64,000 bases of DNA from Rahnella aceris (GCF_011684115.1 NZ_JAADJV010000003.1:186001-250000), one strand, 5' to 3'; positions 27,552-38,635 are shown, counted from the stretch's first letter. Notes: generated by a model not told the origin, from the sequence alone. Program-made: numbers and translations.

Positions 27552-28616
27552 ATGATAATGAATTTTGAGCCCTTGCTTGCCCCGTTCAGCGGCGATCATC
27601 CTGTCGGGCGCAACATGGAATATGAGCCGGTCTATAACGAAATCCGTGAGGCGCGGGAAAGCGATCCTGACTATTTGCCGCAGGGCGAATGGGCCACTGA
27701 ATTGCGTAAAGCCGACTGGAGCAAAGTCGTTCGCTTAAGCGCGAAGGTTTTGCAGGCAGAAAGCAAAGATTTGCAGGTGGCTTGCTGGCTGATCGAAGGG
27801 TTGAGCCAGCAACACGGGATCCGCGGCCTGCTGGACGGTACCGGTTTTCTGATACCGTTTATACAAACTTACTGGCAAACCGGCTGGCCGGAGCTGGATG
27901 AGGACGGCGTCATAATCCGCCATGGCATGATTAATCGTCTGGACCGCCAACTGGCGCAAATGCTGCATTGTCATCCTCTGTTTGGACAGCCGGAAAGCAC
28001 GCTGGATCACTGGCGCAAGGTGCTCGCTTATGAGCACCGGGTGACGATGAAACCTGACAGCGCTGCGGAACGGGGCAGTGACGATGATTTCTCGATGGAT
28101 ACCTTCAACCGTTGGGCTGCCACACTGGATCCGCAGAAAGTTGCCGCACAGAACGAGGCGTTAACTCAACTGATGACTATGCTGGATACGCTTGAAACCC
28201 TCTATGGTCAGCTGAATCCGCAGGCTGATTCTCTGGCAATGGGGCAGATGCGTAGTGCCGTCGCCGAAATGCAGGAATTTGTGAAACGCCTGTTTGACCG
28301 TGCGGCACCGGCATATGACGACGTGATGACCCTTAACGTATTAATGCCTGACGAAGATGAGCAAGCCAATGACGTCAGTTCACTGATGAATAACACCAAA
28401 AAACAAACGATGTCACGGGATCTGGCCATCAGCCAGATGCTGACCATTGCCCATTTTTTCCGTCAGACCGAACCGTCAAGCCCCGTCCCTTTTCTGATGG
28501 AGCGTGCGGCGCGCTGGGCGGCTATGACGTTGACCGAATGGCTGGAAGAGATGTTGCAGGATGACAGCAGTATGCGCGATATCAACAAAGTATTGAAAGG
28601 ACACGGCAGAGAATGA
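27552..28616 (+). CDS. tssA: T6SS cap/assembly protein TssA
   Basis: The protein of about 354 residues has an N-terminal ImpA domain (LLAPFSGDHPVGRNMEYEPV, and later DWSKVVRLSAKVLQAESKDL, WLIEGL) and a helical C-terminal part ending with RAARWAAMTLTEWLEEMLQD. TssA primes the baseplate and caps the growing tail tube. Starts at 27552 (MIMNFEP) and 27558 (MNFEP) are equally possible. The stop overlaps tssJ. A second ImpA_N protein (VasL-like) lies at 37286. Confidence 0.93.
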   Translation: MIMNFEPLLAPFSGDHPVGRNMEYEPVYNEIREARESDPDYLPQGEWATELRKADWSKVVRLSAKVLQAESKDLQVACWLIEGLSQQHGIRGLLDGTGFLIPFIQTYWQTGWPELDEDGVIIRHGMINRLDRQLAQMLHCHPLFGQPESTLDHWRKVLAYEHRVTMKPDSAAERGSDDDFSMDTFNRWAATLDPQKVAAQNEALTQLMTMLDTLETLYGQLNPQADSLAMGQMRSAVAEMQEFVKRLFDRAAPAYDDVMTLNVLMPDEDEQANDVSSLMNNTKKQTMSRDLAISQMLTIAHFFRQTEPSSPVPFLMERAARWAAMTLTEWLEEMLQDDSSMRDINKVLKGHGRE

Positions 28617-29188
28617 GGGGGAAAAGGGGACTGACCGGGCTGATACTGAGTGTCATGCTGCTGGCAGGTTGCGCGTCAGATGATGGGCAAAGCCGTCAGA
28701 AGGCGATCAGTGAAGTGGCTGCGCCTTTCGCGAATGGGGCTATCACTCTGCAACTGCGGGCTGAGCCGGGGCTGAACAGCCTGAACGACATGCCCAACAG
28801 CTGTACAGTATTACTGCTACAAGCCAAGGATAAACCGACGCTGGATAAAATACTGGGTAATCCCGCGACGCTGAAAAGCTTGTTTGCCGGTGCCGGCAGC
28901 GAAGGAGACGTTTTGCAGGTGGATCGTTACGTCATGATGCCGGGACAAACCAACACGGTGCATATTGATCGCGCCCGAGATACCCGCAATGTGGCGCTGG
29001 TCGCAGGCTACTATCCGTTCCCGGTAAAGAAACACATGGTCAGCGCACTGGTGCCGGTAGAGTCTGAGAGCACTGGCTGGTGGGAGCCTGTCTGGCAGGC
29101 GCATTTAGCGCCGGTCACTCTTTCTGTCACCTTAGGCAGTGAAAGTATTGTCAGTGCAGATGTCCCTGTTGCCGGAGAGAAAAAATAA
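28613..29188 (+). CDS. tssJ: T6SS outer-membrane lipoprotein TssJ
   Basis: The 191-residue lipoprotein has a signal peptide and lipobox LLAGC with the modified Cys at residue 20. The mature part carries the transthyretin-like TssJ pattern: ITLQLRAEPGLNSLND, PNSCTVLLLQ and VDRYVMMPGQTNTVHIDRA. It anchors the TssLM membrane complex to the outer membrane. ATGA overlap with tssA on one side and TAATG overlap with tssK on the other. Confidence 0.95.
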   Translation: MRGKRGLTGLILSVMLLAGCASDDGQSRQKAISEVAAPFANGAITLQLRAEPGLNSLNDMPNSCTVLLLQAKDKPTLDKILGNPATLKSLFAGAGSEGDVLQVDRYVMMPGQTNTVHIDRARDTRNVALVAGYYPFPVKKHMVSALVPVESESTGWWEPVWQAHLAPVTLSVTLGSESIVSADVPVAGEKK

Positions 29189-30582
29189 TGTATCCAGAAC
29201 AACAGCAAATTTACTGGCATTCCGGGCTTTATCTGCAGCCGCAGCACTTTCAGTCACTTGACCTGCATTATGAATGGAACCTCGCGCAGCATTTGCGGCT
29301 GGCGCAGCCCTATAATCACGGGCTGATTGAGGTGAGTATTAATGAAGCAGCACTGAGCGACTACGTGATCAGCGTTGAGCAGATCCGTTGTATTTTGCCC
29401 GGCGGTACCTTGCTCTCACTGCCCGGCAACAGCCGTGTTGAACAACGCAACTTCCGTGACCTCTGGAAACAGCGCGATCAGCCGCTGACCATCTGGCTGG
29501 CTTTACGTCGCTTTGATCCGCTGCACAGTAATGTCACCACGCTGGAAAAAGAGCATGATCGCGCCGTCACGCGCTGGATCAACACCAGCGAAGAGCGGGT
29601 GATGAAAGATGTCTATGATCATGCGCCGGATGCTGCAGTGGCACGCCTGTGCTACAACGTCAGGTTGCTGACGGACGTTGAAAAAGACGATGCGGTTGAC
29701 TGCGAATGCATTCCACTCACCCGACTGCGTTATGAAAACGAACGGGTGATCCTCGATCCGACATTCTCGCCACCTTCCGTGACACTTTTTGGATCATTCA
29801 GCCTCGGCAAGCTGATTGACACTATTTATTTTGAACTGAGTGCGCGGGCCAGGAAGCTTGAAGAATACAAACGCTCAGAGCGACTGGTCAGCGATGCCGA
29901 CCGTGGCGACCAGATGACACAGTTGTTAGCGATGCGTTCTCTCAACCGGGTGTTGCCACAACTGAAAAATTTCTGTCAGGCGCGCCAGGTTCATCCATGG
30001 CAAGTCTACAACGTGTTGTGCCAGCTGGTGGGCGATCTTTCCTCATTCAATGACAGCTGCACCTTCCTTGGTGAGTGGCACGACGGTGAAAATTCACTGC
30101 AAACCTACAACCACAATGAATTGCTGAGTTGTTTCGAAAGCGCCCGTAAGACGCTGATTACCTTGTTGAACAGTCTGGTGCTTGAGGACAATACGTACAT
30201 CACGCTGGAAAACGATCTTCAGGGCGTGTTCACCGGAAGCTTTGACAGCGCGCAGAGCAAAAATCCCGAAACGGTACTGCTGCTGTTACGTTCCGCCAGC
30301 ATGCCGATGGAAAATCGTCAGATAAAAAATCCGGGTGGCATCAAACTGGCTTCACCAAGAATGATCGAACCACTGATCCAGCATGCTCTGCCGGGCATTC
30401 CGGTAGTTCGTTGTCCACAGCCACCGCGGGGTGTACCAAACCGCAGAGATTCGCATTATTTCCTTGTCGAGCAGGATAGCGAATTGTGGAACAAAGCCCG
30501 GCAGCACAGCAGCATTTCCTTCTACTGGCCAGACATGCCGGAAGATCTTCAGGTGCAAATTATATTTGTGGTGCCTTCATGA
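29188..30582 (+). CDS. tssK: T6SS baseplate-membrane connector TssK
   Basis: The 464-residue protein starts with IYWHSGLYLQPQHFQSLDLH, the best TssK marker (WxxGLxLxPQHFQ). It also has NSRVEQRNFRDLW-type acidic and aromatic segments and the C-terminal part with HYFLVEQDSELWNKARQHSS. TssK trimers link the baseplate wedges to TssL/TssM in the inner membrane. It overlaps tssL by four bases (ATGA). Confidence 0.96.
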   Translation: MYPEQQQIYWHSGLYLQPQHFQSLDLHYEWNLAQHLRLAQPYNHGLIEVSINEAALSDYVISVEQIRCILPGGTLLSLPGNSRVEQRNFRDLWKQRDQPLTIWLALRRFDPLHSNVTTLEKEHDRAVTRWINTSEERVMKDVYDHAPDAAVARLCYNVRLLTDVEKDDAVDCECIPLTRLRYENERVILDPTFSPPSVTLFGSFSLGKLIDTIYFELSARARKLEEYKRSERLVSDADRGDQMTQLLAMRSLNRVLPQLKNFCQARQVHPWQVYNVLCQLVGDLSSFNDSCTFLGEWHDGENSLQTYNHNELLSCFESARKTLITLLNSLVLEDNTYITLENDLQGVFTGSFDSAQSKNPETVLLLLRSASMPMENRQIKNPGGIKLASPRMIEPLIQHALPGIPVVRCPQPPRGVPNRRDSHYFLVEQDSELWNKARQHSSISFYWPDMPEDLQVQIIFVVPS

Positions 30583-31205
30583 TGAGTTTGCTCAATTGTT
30601 ATTTACCGCTGTTTCGCTATGTGACGGCGTTTTTTATTAATCCGCAGGAATATTCTGATTACAGAGAGTTTCGCGAAAAAATTATTACTTTATTACAGCA
30701 GGCGCTGCTTGAGTCAGAACGTCATCATGAAAAAGCAGAGTGCGATGATGCTTATTTCGCGGTGGTGCTGTGGGTAGATGAGCGGGTATTAAGATCCCGC
30801 GCGGAGTGGGTGAAAGAATGGCGAAGCAATCTGTTGCAGAAATATTATTTTGATATTTCTGTCGGCGGCGAGGCATTTTTCGACCGGCTGGATCAAACCG
30901 ATAAAACCAATACACAACTGAGAATGGTGTATCTGTTCTGTCTGCTGATGGGCTTCCACGGAAAATATACCTCACAGGATGCGCAGCTTTTGCAACAGCG
31001 CATCGAGGATGAGCGGCAATGCTTGCCACAAGCCTGGCGTCACTGGCCGAACAATGCCTTGCTGGTTGAACAGGACGCAGGCGGCGGCGAAAAAAATAAA
31101 ACGGTGGTGAAAAAACTACGCCAGCGTAAAGGGCTGTTACTGGCACTGCCTGTTGTCGTCTATTTAGTGATTTTGTCCACCGGCTTAGGGATATTTTTCA
31201 GGTAA
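30579..31205 (+). CDS. tssL: T6SS inner-membrane protein TssL (DotU-like, short form)
   Basis: The 208-residue protein is a cytoplasmic DotU domain (ECDDAYFAVVLWVDERVLRS, typical of TssL) followed by a single C-terminal membrane helix LLLALPVVVYLVILSTGLGI. It lacks the OmpA-like peptidoglycan-binding extension found in some TssL proteins, so cell-wall anchoring must come from another protein (none is seen in this cluster). It binds TssM and TssK. Confidence 0.94.
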   Translation: MMSLLNCYLPLFRYVTAFFINPQEYSDYREFREKIITLLQQALLESERHHEKAECDDAYFAVVLWVDERVLRSRAEWVKEWRSNLLQKYYFDISVGGEAFFDRLDQTDKTNTQLRMVYLFCLLMGFHGKYTSQDAQLLQQRIEDERQCLPQAWRHWPNNALLVEQDAGGGEKNKTVVKKLRQRKGLLLALPVVVYLVILSTGLGIFFR

Positions 31206-31211
31206 CCTATC

Positions 31212-34200
31212 ATGTTTAAAAAATTACTTTCCTTTGTCGCATGGACACTATTTCTGTGCCTGTTACTTATTGTTTGTATTGTCATGTCTGTTGTTTTCGA
31301 ACAAACACTCCTGCATGCATTAATTTTGTGGCTGATATTGATCCTCGCCGTTTTATTTTCCCGGTTTGTCTGGGGATCTGTTTCCGGTATGGCGCAGGCG
31401 AAATATATCTCCTCCCTGAAGGCAAGATTTAAACTCACCCGGCTGGAATATGTTTTATTCGAACACTGGAAAACCGGGGCTGCGGTAATTAAGCGCATCA
31501 GAAGACGCAAACAGCCAATACCCTGGTTTATACTCACTGGCGGGCGAAGTGGTAAAACGACGCTGATGGCCGGTGCAGGATTACCGCTGTTTTCTAATGA
31601 ACCGGAAAGTTCTCTGGTTGTGCCGACCCGAACCTTACGCTGGTGGTTTTTTCGTTCCGCAGGTTTTCTCGACCTCTCCAGCCATTTTCTGAATAAAACC
31701 CCGGCCTTCGAGCGCGGCTGGTTGCGTCTGGTGAACTGGTGTGCCCGTCTGCCTGCGCCGGGTGGCATCGTGGTGTGCGTGTCGGTCAGTGAGTTGCTCG
31801 AAAAAGATGACGCGGAACTGCATCTGCATGCGCGGCATATCCGCACGCAGATCGAACCGCTGGTCAGTAAAGTCAAACGCCGTCTGCCGGTGTATCTGTT
31901 TATCACTTGTTGTGACCGGGTGCCCGGTTTCAGCCACTGGGCCAATAATCTCTCCGCCGAACAGCGCCAGCAACCGCTGGGTTACTACTGGCGCCGTTCG
32001 CCTGTCGTCGACGGGAAAGATCCGGCCTTGCTGGATCCGCTGTTTACGTGCGTGAAAGACGGGCTGGATAAAGTGCGTGTCAGCATGCTTTCGGGCGGCG
32101 AACCGGATGGCGACACGCTGGCGTTGATGGATTTCCCTGAACAGCTACCGAAATTGCAACCTGCACTGCAACGTTATCTGGCCGCCCTGTGTGAGCCGGA
32201 CGCTTACTTTCAGCCCGCAGCACTGGGTGGTATCTGGTTTACCGCCACTGAACCTGTCAGCAAAAACAGTGCTTCGCGTCAGGCTTTCTTTATCCATGAC
32301 CTGATGGCCCGATTACTGCCTGAACTAAGCCGCCAGCGTGAAATTGAGCCTGTCGGGTTTGGCCGTCGCTATCTGCATAAATGGGGGGCGATGACCTTCA
32401 GTGTGCTGGCAATAACCTATGTGCTGTTTTCCGGTTATTTCACCAACCGCCTCACCGGGGGCTCGCCCGCGCAAATGGATGTCACGGCGCAGGTTCAGCA
32501 GCTTGAGAACATTGAACACTGGAATGCACATCCGCTGAAATATTTACCTTTTGTTCCCGTTCTCAACCATCGCCATGCGCAGCTTGAGGCCAGCATTCTT
32601 GCTGCATCCCCACGCGATAAGGTGAACCTGCGGGAGATAGCAGATAACTACCAGCAGCTGTTCACCGACGCCGATCCACAGCAAAAACGCGAGTTGATTC
32701 TGAACCTGGCAAGCACGCTTATCACTAAACAGGCCATGTGGGAAAAACAGCCGGTCAGTGAGCTGATAAAACAGGCGCCGGTTCCGGCGGCGCTGAGCAT
32801 GACCGGGGCCACCGTGTCCTTACCCTATCAACAGGATGTGGTGTTGCAACGCGCGCTGTTACAGTTGCCGGAAGGCGGCAAGCAACTTGTGGTACTGCGC
32901 GAATTGCTCGGACGTTTGGTCAACAGTGATCCGCAGATGGCATGGCTGGTGGCTCCTTCAGGCGATCTGACGCCAGTGAATCTGACGGATTTCATGCCCT
33001 CGTCTGAGGATAAAACGCAGGTCAGTGGTCTGTGGACGCTACAGGGCACCGCACAAATTCAGGGCTGGTTGAAGGAAATTCGTCGCGCAGGAGGTGAACA
33101 GGTCCCGATGCCTGCGCTAGTGGCTTTTGAACAGCACTGGCCTGCGCTGCGCCAGACGCAATGGATGACGATGATGCTGGCGATGAACCAGCAACCCGCC
33201 CCGGAGCTGACCAGCGAAGAGTGGCAAACCGCGCTGATTACGCTCGATCAGGGTAACAGCCCATCAATGAAATTTTCCCGTTACGTCAATGAACAACTAG
33301 AAGACATCCGTGCTCAGGATGCCGAGCCCTGGTTGCGCGAGCTGCGCCGGTTGAATCAGTTACAGGCTATGTCGGTACCCGGTGCGCTGATACCGCGTAT
33401 CAGCAAGGTCCAGCAGTCTTTTCAGAAGAAAATTTCAGCACTGCTGAAAATCGACAGCAAAACCCTGACACCCGTGCTTTCCGATCTCAATGTGAAAAAC
33501 TGGAATGCCTGGAAAAACAGTCTGCATGCGGCGGTTTCGGACGTGTTTGCTACGCCGAAAAGCAGCGATCGTCTGACGCGCGGACTGTTCCAGACCGGCG
33601 CGGCGGGTGACAGCAATCCACTGCAATTACTCGACAGCCGTTTTAACGTGCTGCGTAAGAGCTTGTCGGCGGAACGCGATGATTTTGCCACCAACGCGGT
33701 GTGGGCGTTGTATCAGAATGATGCGCACTGGCTGGTGGCGCATGCCATGCAGCGTTCTGCCTGCTGGCTTGAACAGCAATGGCAGAGCCGGGTGCTGTGG
33801 CCAATGGAAAATAATGCCAGCCGTCTGGAGTACGATGACCAACAGGATCTGGCGTGGCAATACCTGTCTGACTTTATCCGTGGACCGGCAAAAAGTGTGC
33901 TGGTGGTTGAAGATAACGGGCCAAAAGCGGGCGAATTCAACGGGCAGACACCGGGCCTGACACCGGAATTTCTGCGAATGGTCAATCACGTGTTGCGTCC
34001 GGATGACGTGCTGGCGATGCCGGAACGTGAAAATACCCGCAATGACGATGCGCTGGCCGCCCTGAAAGATGAGCAGGCCGATCTGGAGGCTCAAATGGCG
34101 GCACTGGAAGCAAAATCGCTGGAACTGACGCTTAAAAGCCTGCCTGCCACCATTCCCGGCGGTGCGCGGCTGATGCCGGTGGGTACTCAGTTGACGCTGT

Positions 34201-34649
34201 TCTGCGATGAGCAACAGTGGAAGCTCAATAGCATGAACTTCAGCGAACAGGCGGCATTCCGCTGGCGCCCGGGGCATTGCAGCCGTGCCACGCTGGTGAT
34301 CAAGTTCCCTGGTTTCGATCTGACGTACGAATACTTCGGCGACGCCGCATGGCCTGATTTCCTGCAGGACATTTCCGACGGGCAGCATCGTTTCAAAGCG
34401 GAAGATTTCCCGGATGATGCTGCTCAGCTGACGGCACTGGGCATCAAAGAAGTCATGGTGCGTTATCAGAGCGGCTCACAGAACGCGGTGCAGGATCGCT
34501 GGCATCAGTGGCAAGAACTCAATCAGGCACTGAATGACAACGCTGAGGCGCAGCAGGAAACCGGGCTTAAAAAAGCGGAAAAACAACGACCGACGGCGCT
34601 GAAGAGTGCGTTCTCTCAACTGCCTGTCCGCATTACCGGATGTCACTGA
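31212..34649 (+). CDS. tssM: T6SS inner-membrane protein TssM (IcmF)
   Basis: The 1145-residue protein has two N-terminal membrane helices (about 7-27 and 36-57). A cytoplasmic NTPase-like domain with the P-loop TGGRSGKTTL (about 109-118) follows, then a third helix (about 393-413) and a long periplasmic domain with the IcmF and C-terminal TssJ-binding parts (GTQLTLFCDEQQWKLNSMNF, then FPGFDLTYEYFGD). The first P-loop glycine is replaced by Thr. TssM bridges TssL to TssJ and forms the trans-envelope channel. RBS is weak. Confidence 0.96.
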   Translation: MFKKLLSFVAWTLFLCLLLIVCIVMSVVFEQTLLHALILWLILILAVLFSRFVWGSVSGMAQAKYISSLKARFKLTRLEYVLFEHWKTGAAVIKRIRRRKQPIPWFILTGGRSGKTTLMAGAGLPLFSNEPESSLVVPTRTLRWWFFRSAGFLDLSSHFLNKTPAFERGWLRLVNWCARLPAPGGIVVCVSVSELLEKDDAELHLHARHIRTQIEPLVSKVKRRLPVYLFITCCDRVPGFSHWANNLSAEQRQQPLGYYWRRSPVVDGKDPALLDPLFTCVKDGLDKVRVSMLSGGEPDGDTLALMDFPEQLPKLQPALQRYLAALCEPDAYFQPAALGGIWFTATEPVSKNSASRQAFFIHDLMARLLPELSRQREIEPVGFGRRYLHKWGAMTFSVLAITYVLFSGYFTNRLTGGSPAQMDVTAQVQQLENIEHWNAHPLKYLPFVPVLNHRHAQLEASILAASPRDKVNLREIADNYQQLFTDADPQQKRELILNLASTLITKQAMWEKQPVSELIKQAPVPAALSMTGATVSLPYQQDVVLQRALLQLPEGGKQLVVLRELLGRLVNSDPQMAWLVAPSGDLTPVNLTDFMPSSEDKTQVSGLWTLQGTAQIQGWLKEIRRAGGEQVPMPALVAFEQHWPALRQTQWMTMMLAMNQQPAPELTSEEWQTALITLDQGNSPSMKFSRYVNEQLEDIRAQDAEPWLRELRRLNQLQAMSVPGALIPRISKVQQSFQKKISALLKIDSKTLTPVLSDLNVKNWNAWKNSLHAAVSDVFATPKSSDRLTRGLFQTGAAGDSNPLQLLDSRFNVLRKSLSAERDDFATNAVWALYQNDAHWLVAHAMQRSACWLEQQWQSRVLWPMENNASRLEYDDQQDLAWQYLSDFIRGPAKSVLVVEDNGPKAGEFNGQTPGLTPEFLRMVNHVLRPDDVLAMPERENTRNDDALAALKDEQADLEAQMAALEAKSLELTLKSLPATIPGGARLMPVGTQLTLFCDEQQWKLNSMNFSEQAAFRWRPGHCSRATLVIKFPGFDLTYEYFGDAAWPDFLQDISDGQHRFKAEDFPDDAAQLTALGIKEVMVRYQSGSQNAVQDRWHQWQELNQALNDNAEAQQETGLKKAEKQRPTALKSAFSQLPVRITGCH

Positions 34650-34694
34650 GCGTCTGATCAGGACGCCTTTTGAAAAATTTAAAAAGGATAATTT

Positions 34695-37265
34695 ATGGGT
34701 AACTACCTGAAGAAAATTGTAGAGAAAATGAATGTCGAGGCACGTGAGTGCCTTGATGCCGCGATCAGTCTGGCCGTCAGCCGTACGCATCACGAAGTGG
34801 ACATCGAGCATTTACTGCTCGCACTGGTGACCCGTCAGCCTGCGCTGATTGAGCAACTCTGTCTGAATGCCGGATTGCGGGGTGATGCGTTAGTCGATGC
34901 GCTGCAAGTCAGCCTCAACCACCTGCGTAGCGGCAATACGCGTAGCCCGGTATTATCGGAGCTGTTGGTCGAACACCTGGAGAAATCCTGGTTGCACGCC
35001 AGTGCCTGCTGGCAGCAAACACAACTGCCGGTACAGGCCTTTCTGGGTAGCCTGCTTGCCAGTGAAAAAGACAATCAGATCCACCTGTCGTCAGCCTTAC
35101 AGCAGGCGCTGCTGTGTCAGGCTGATCGCGCTGACCGGTTGCTGCACGATGCCTGCGCACCGGTACAGGCCACGAATCATCCTGCTGCAACCCGCCACAA
35201 TACTGATTCTGCGGTGATGAAATTTACCCGTAACCTGACTGAACAGGCGCGTGATGCGGCACTGGATCCCGCGCTGGGTCGCGAGCCTGAAATTCGTCAA
35301 CTGATCGACGTGCTATTACGCCGCCGTCAGAACAACCCGGTGCTGACCGGTGAACCGGGAGTGGGGAAAACCGCGCTGGTTGAAGGGCTGGCACAGCGCA
35401 TTGCGGATGGCACTGTACCGGAAGCGCTAAAGTCAATGGAGATTCTGTCGCTGGATATGGGGTTGCTTCAGGCCGGTGCCAGCGTGAAAGGCGAATTTGA
35501 AAACCGCCTGCAAACTCTGTTGCGTGAAGTGAAAGAATACCCGTCTCCGGTCATTCTGTTCATTGATGAGGCGCATACACTGATTGGCGCGGGGGGACAG
35601 GCCGGTCAGAACGACGCTGCTAACCTGCTTAAACCAGCGCTGGCTCGCGGGGAAATGCGCGTGGTGGCAGCCACCACCTGGGCTGAATACAAAAAATATT
35701 TTGAGAAAGATGCGGCCCTGGCACGACGTTTTCAGGTGATCAAAGTGGCGGAGCCTGATGAAGAGACCGCCATCGCCATGCTGCGGTCCCTGAAACCGGC
35801 TCTCAGCAAACATCATGGCGTGCAAATCCTCGAAAGCGCGCTCGTGGCCGCTGTTCGCCTCTCCAGCCGCTATATTTCTGGCCGCCAGTTGCCGGACAAA
35901 TCCATCAGCTTGCTGGACACCGCCTGCGCTCGGGTGGCGATTTCACAGTGCCATGAGCCTAAAGAGATCGAAGATCTTAATGCGATGATCAGCAACATTC
36001 ACACTGAGCGGGAAAGTCTGCTGAAAGAGGGCGAGAATCCCTCCCGGGTGAAATGGCTGGACCAGCGTGAAAGCGAACTGAAGCAAAGTCTGGAGGCACT
36101 GCTGCCGGTCTGGCGTCAGCAACAGCAGATCGTGGCGCAAATTAATAGTATTGAGGATGTGGCGCAGATTGCCGCATTGCGTGTGCAACTGGCTGAGATG
36201 CATAAAGATCAAGCTCTGGTGTATGACTGCGTGGATGCGACCTGTGTCGCAGATGTGATTGCTGGCTGGACCGGTATTCCGCTGGGCCGGATGATGGAAA
36301 AAGAGCAGCAACAGCTTGGCGATCTGGTTGCACGTCTGGAAAGCCGGGTGATCGGGCAATCCCACGCATTAGCGGACATTGCGCAGCAAATCCGCATCGG
36401 GCGCGCCAATCTGGCGGATCCGGTTAAGCCGACCGGCGTCTTTATGCTGGCCGGGCCCTCCGGAGTTGGGAAAACAGAAACGGCGCTGGCCTTGTCTGAG
36501 CTGCTTTTCGGTGGCGAGCAAAGTTTAATTACCATCAATATGTCCGAGTATCAGGAAGCACATTCTGTATCAGGCCTGAAAGGTTCCCCGCCCGGGTATG
36601 TGGGTTATGGGCAGGGCGGTGTGCTGACCGAGGCGGTGCGTCGTCGTCCATACAGCGTGGTGCTGCTCGATGAAGTTGAGAAAGCCCATCCGGATGTGAT
36701 GGAGATTTTCTATCAGGTATTTGATAAAGGCGTGATGGAAGACGCTGAAGGCCAACTGATCAATTTCCGCAATACCCTGATTATTCTGACCAGCAATCTG
36801 GCCAGCGATCGCGTGATGACCGCCTGTGCCGCCGGAAATACGGATCAGAAAGAGTTGACAGCACTCCTGCGGCCTGAATTCGATCAGTACTTCCGTCCTG
36901 CGCTGATGGGACGTTTACAGCTGATCCCTTATCTGCCGGTCGTGGGCGAAACACTGGCAAAAATCATCCGTCTCAAAATCGATAAAGTGTGCAAACGCTT
37001 TAGCGGTGCCGGTGAAGGTAATTCCTCCCTGAGCTACAGCGAAAAAGTGGTGGAGTTCATGGCCAGCCGCTGTCAGGTCGAACAAAGCGGGGCGCGCGAA
37101 ATTGATGCCGTCCTGAATCGGGAACTGCTGCCGTTGCTGACCGACCGTCTGCTGGCGGTCGAAAGCAAAGCCGATATCCGCCTGCAGGTTGGTGTCAGTA
37201 AAGATCAGCTCACTCTGACGAAACAGTCAGCGACCAAACGCTCTGCCGCGAAACAACCCGTCTGA
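34695..37265 (+). CDS. clpV: T6SS sheath-recycling AAA+ ATPase ClpV (TssH)
   Basis: The 856-residue ClpB-type ATPase has an N-terminal Clp repeat region (about 10-150). The first AAA domain has [10 protein letters not shown] (about 217-226) and [14 protein letters not shown]. The middle coiled-coil is short. The second AAA domain has [10 protein letters not shown] (about 587-596) and [14 protein letters not shown]. It extracts TssC from contracted sheaths to allow another firing. AAAAAGGATAA lies before the ATG. Two intact Walker motifs argue for an active machine. Confidence 0.97.
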   Translation: MGNYLKKIVEKMNVEARECLDAAISLAVSRTHHEVDIEHLLLALVTRQPALIEQLCLNAGLRGDALVDALQVSLNHLRSGNTRSPVLSELLVEHLEKSWLHASACWQQTQLPVQAFLGSLLASEKDNQIHLSSALQQALLCQADRADRLLHDACAPVQATNHPAATRHNTDSAVMKFTRNLTEQARDAALDPALGREPEIRQLIDVLLRRRQNNPVLTGEPGVGKTALVEGLAQRIADGTVPEALKSMEILSLDMGLLQAGASVKGEFENRLQTLLREVKEYPSPVILFIDEAHTLIGAGGQAGQNDAANLLKPALARGEMRVVAATTWAEYKKYFEKDAALARRFQVIKVAEPDEETAIAMLRSLKPALSKHHGVQILESALVAAVRLSSRYISGRQLPDKSISLLDTACARVAISQCHEPKEIEDLNAMISNIHTERESLLKEGENPSRVKWLDQRESELKQSLEALLPVWRQQQQIVAQINSIEDVAQIAALRVQLAEMHKDQALVYDCVDATCVADVIAGWTGIPLGRMMEKEQQQLGDLVARLESRVIGQSHALADIAQQIRIGRANLADPVKPTGVFMLAGPSGVGKTETALALSELLFGGEQSLITINMSEYQEAHSVSGLKGSPPGYVGYGQGGVLTEAVRRRPYSVVLLDEVEKAHPDVMEIFYQVFDKGVMEDAEGQLINFRNTLIILTSNLASDRVMTACAAGNTDQKELTALLRPEFDQYFRPALMGRLQLIPYLPVVGETLAKIIRLKIDKVCKRFSGAGEGNSSLSYSEKVVEFMASRCQVEQSGAREIDAVLNRELLPLLTDRLLAVESKADIRLQVGVSKDQLTLTKQSATKRSAAKQPV

Positions 37266-37285
37266 GTGACAGGAAAAGGATAACC

Positions 37286-38635
37286 ATGAAAAACCGGGTG
37301 AATTTGCGCGCACTGAAAATTAACGGGCACGATCCGAGGCTCAGCAAATCCTTTCTGTTGCTGAGCAGTGAGCTAAGCCCGCTGAATGGCACCATTCCCG
37401 CCAGACTGGACTGGAATGCGCTGGAAGAACGGTGTTTTCAGCTGTTCCATGAATATGGCTACGACCTGCAAAGTGGCATGTGGTTTTGTCTCATCAACCT
37501 GCGGCTTAAGAGCTGGAAAGGGCTGGCGCTGGCACTCGATCTGCTTTCGACGGCATTTACCCACAACAGCCAGCGCTGCTGGCCGCCGGTGGCCGCCGTT
37601 CAGCAGCGACAGCAGTTGATCGACTGGTTCAATGCCAATGTGGCGACGCATATTTATACGCTGGAGTACGGGCCGGAAAACAGCGCGGAAATGCGACAGG
37701 TAGAAAGAAGTATCGGCGTGCTGTGCACACAGTCCAAAAACCTGCAATCACGCAGCCATGACTCGCTGAACAATCTGCATTATTTCCTGCAGGTTCGCTG
37801 TCGTTCCGTGCCGTATCCGGTCCACGCCAAAGTGACGAAAGCGATACGTGAGCCCGTAGATAAGACTCCTCAGGTATTGAGTGAGAAAAATGTCGCTGCA
37901 CTGCTGACTGACATCGTACCTGATGTAGAACCGGTTGAAATCCAGCTTGCTGAGACACATCACCCGCGCCCGTTATTGTGGGGGCTCGGTGGAATGGCTG
38001 CTGGCATAGCGGTTTGCGCCGTCGCTGCGGCGTTCTGGTTCTCATCACAGACGTTGAGTTTTAGTGAAAAGTTGAGCGTCCCGTTACTGACATTGCAACA
38101 CAGTGAGCGTCAAATAAATGACGCCTGGAACAAAGCGCCTGAAGCCGATCTGAATGCGCAAAAAGAGGCAGTGTTAGCGCAGGCGGCACCGGTGCTGACA
38201 TGGCTGAGCGAACAACCCTCTGATGTATTGCTGCGTCAGGGTGAAATATTGTCTGATCATCTGGAAAAAGCCTATCCGGGAAATCAGTACAGTGCTCAAT
38301 GGCAGCGCACAGTAGATGAAAAGGCGGGAGATATTCCGGCACTGGACGGTTTAGTGCTTGCTAATAAACATCTTGATGAGCTTGAAGCCCGGTTGCTGAA
38401 CGCTGAAAAGAAACACAGCCAATATATGACCGTGTCAGAATTGAAAACAGCGGTATATCAGATACGGCAGGACCTGCAGCGCAATGGTGTGCCCGCTGAA
38501 ACCCTACTTTGGCAACTCAGTCAGCAAAATGAAAATACCGATCAGTTTAATTCGGCATTATTAAAGCAGGTCTCACAAAGAATCGAAGCGTTAAATTCAA
38601 TCTATTTTATGTATTTATTTGAAAAGCATATCTGA
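37286..38635 (+). CDS. vasL: VasL-like T6SS protein (ImpA N-terminal domain plus VasL domain)
   Basis: The 449-residue protein has an ImpA_N-type front (HDPRLSKSFLLLSSELSPLN and later DLQSGMWFCLINLRLKSWKG). A membrane helix follows at about 233-252 (LLWGLGGMAAGIAVCAVAAA), and then a C-terminal VasL-type helical region. Such TssA-related proteins occur at the end of enteric T6SS clusters and are thought to anchor or cap the tail at the membrane; the role here is inference. The ORF begins 20 nt after clpV. Confidence 0.8.
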   Translation: MKNRVNLRALKINGHDPRLSKSFLLLSSELSPLNGTIPARLDWNALEERCFQLFHEYGYDLQSGMWFCLINLRLKSWKGLALALDLLSTAFTHNSQRCWPPVAAVQQRQQLIDWFNANVATHIYTLEYGPENSAEMRQVERSIGVLCTQSKNLQSRSHDSLNNLHYFLQVRCRSVPYPVHAKVTKAIREPVDKTPQVLSEKNVAALLTDIVPDVEPVEIQLAETHHPRPLLWGLGGMAAGIAVCAVAAAFWFSSQTLSFSEKLSVPLLTLQHSERQINDAWNKAPEADLNAQKEAVLAQAAPVLTWLSEQPSDVLLRQGEILSDHLEKAYPGNQYSAQWQRTVDEKAGDIPALDGLVLANKHLDELEARLLNAEKKHSQYMTVSELKTAVYQIRQDLQRNGVPAETLLWQLSQQNENTDQFNSALLKQVSQRIEALNSIYFMYLFEKHI

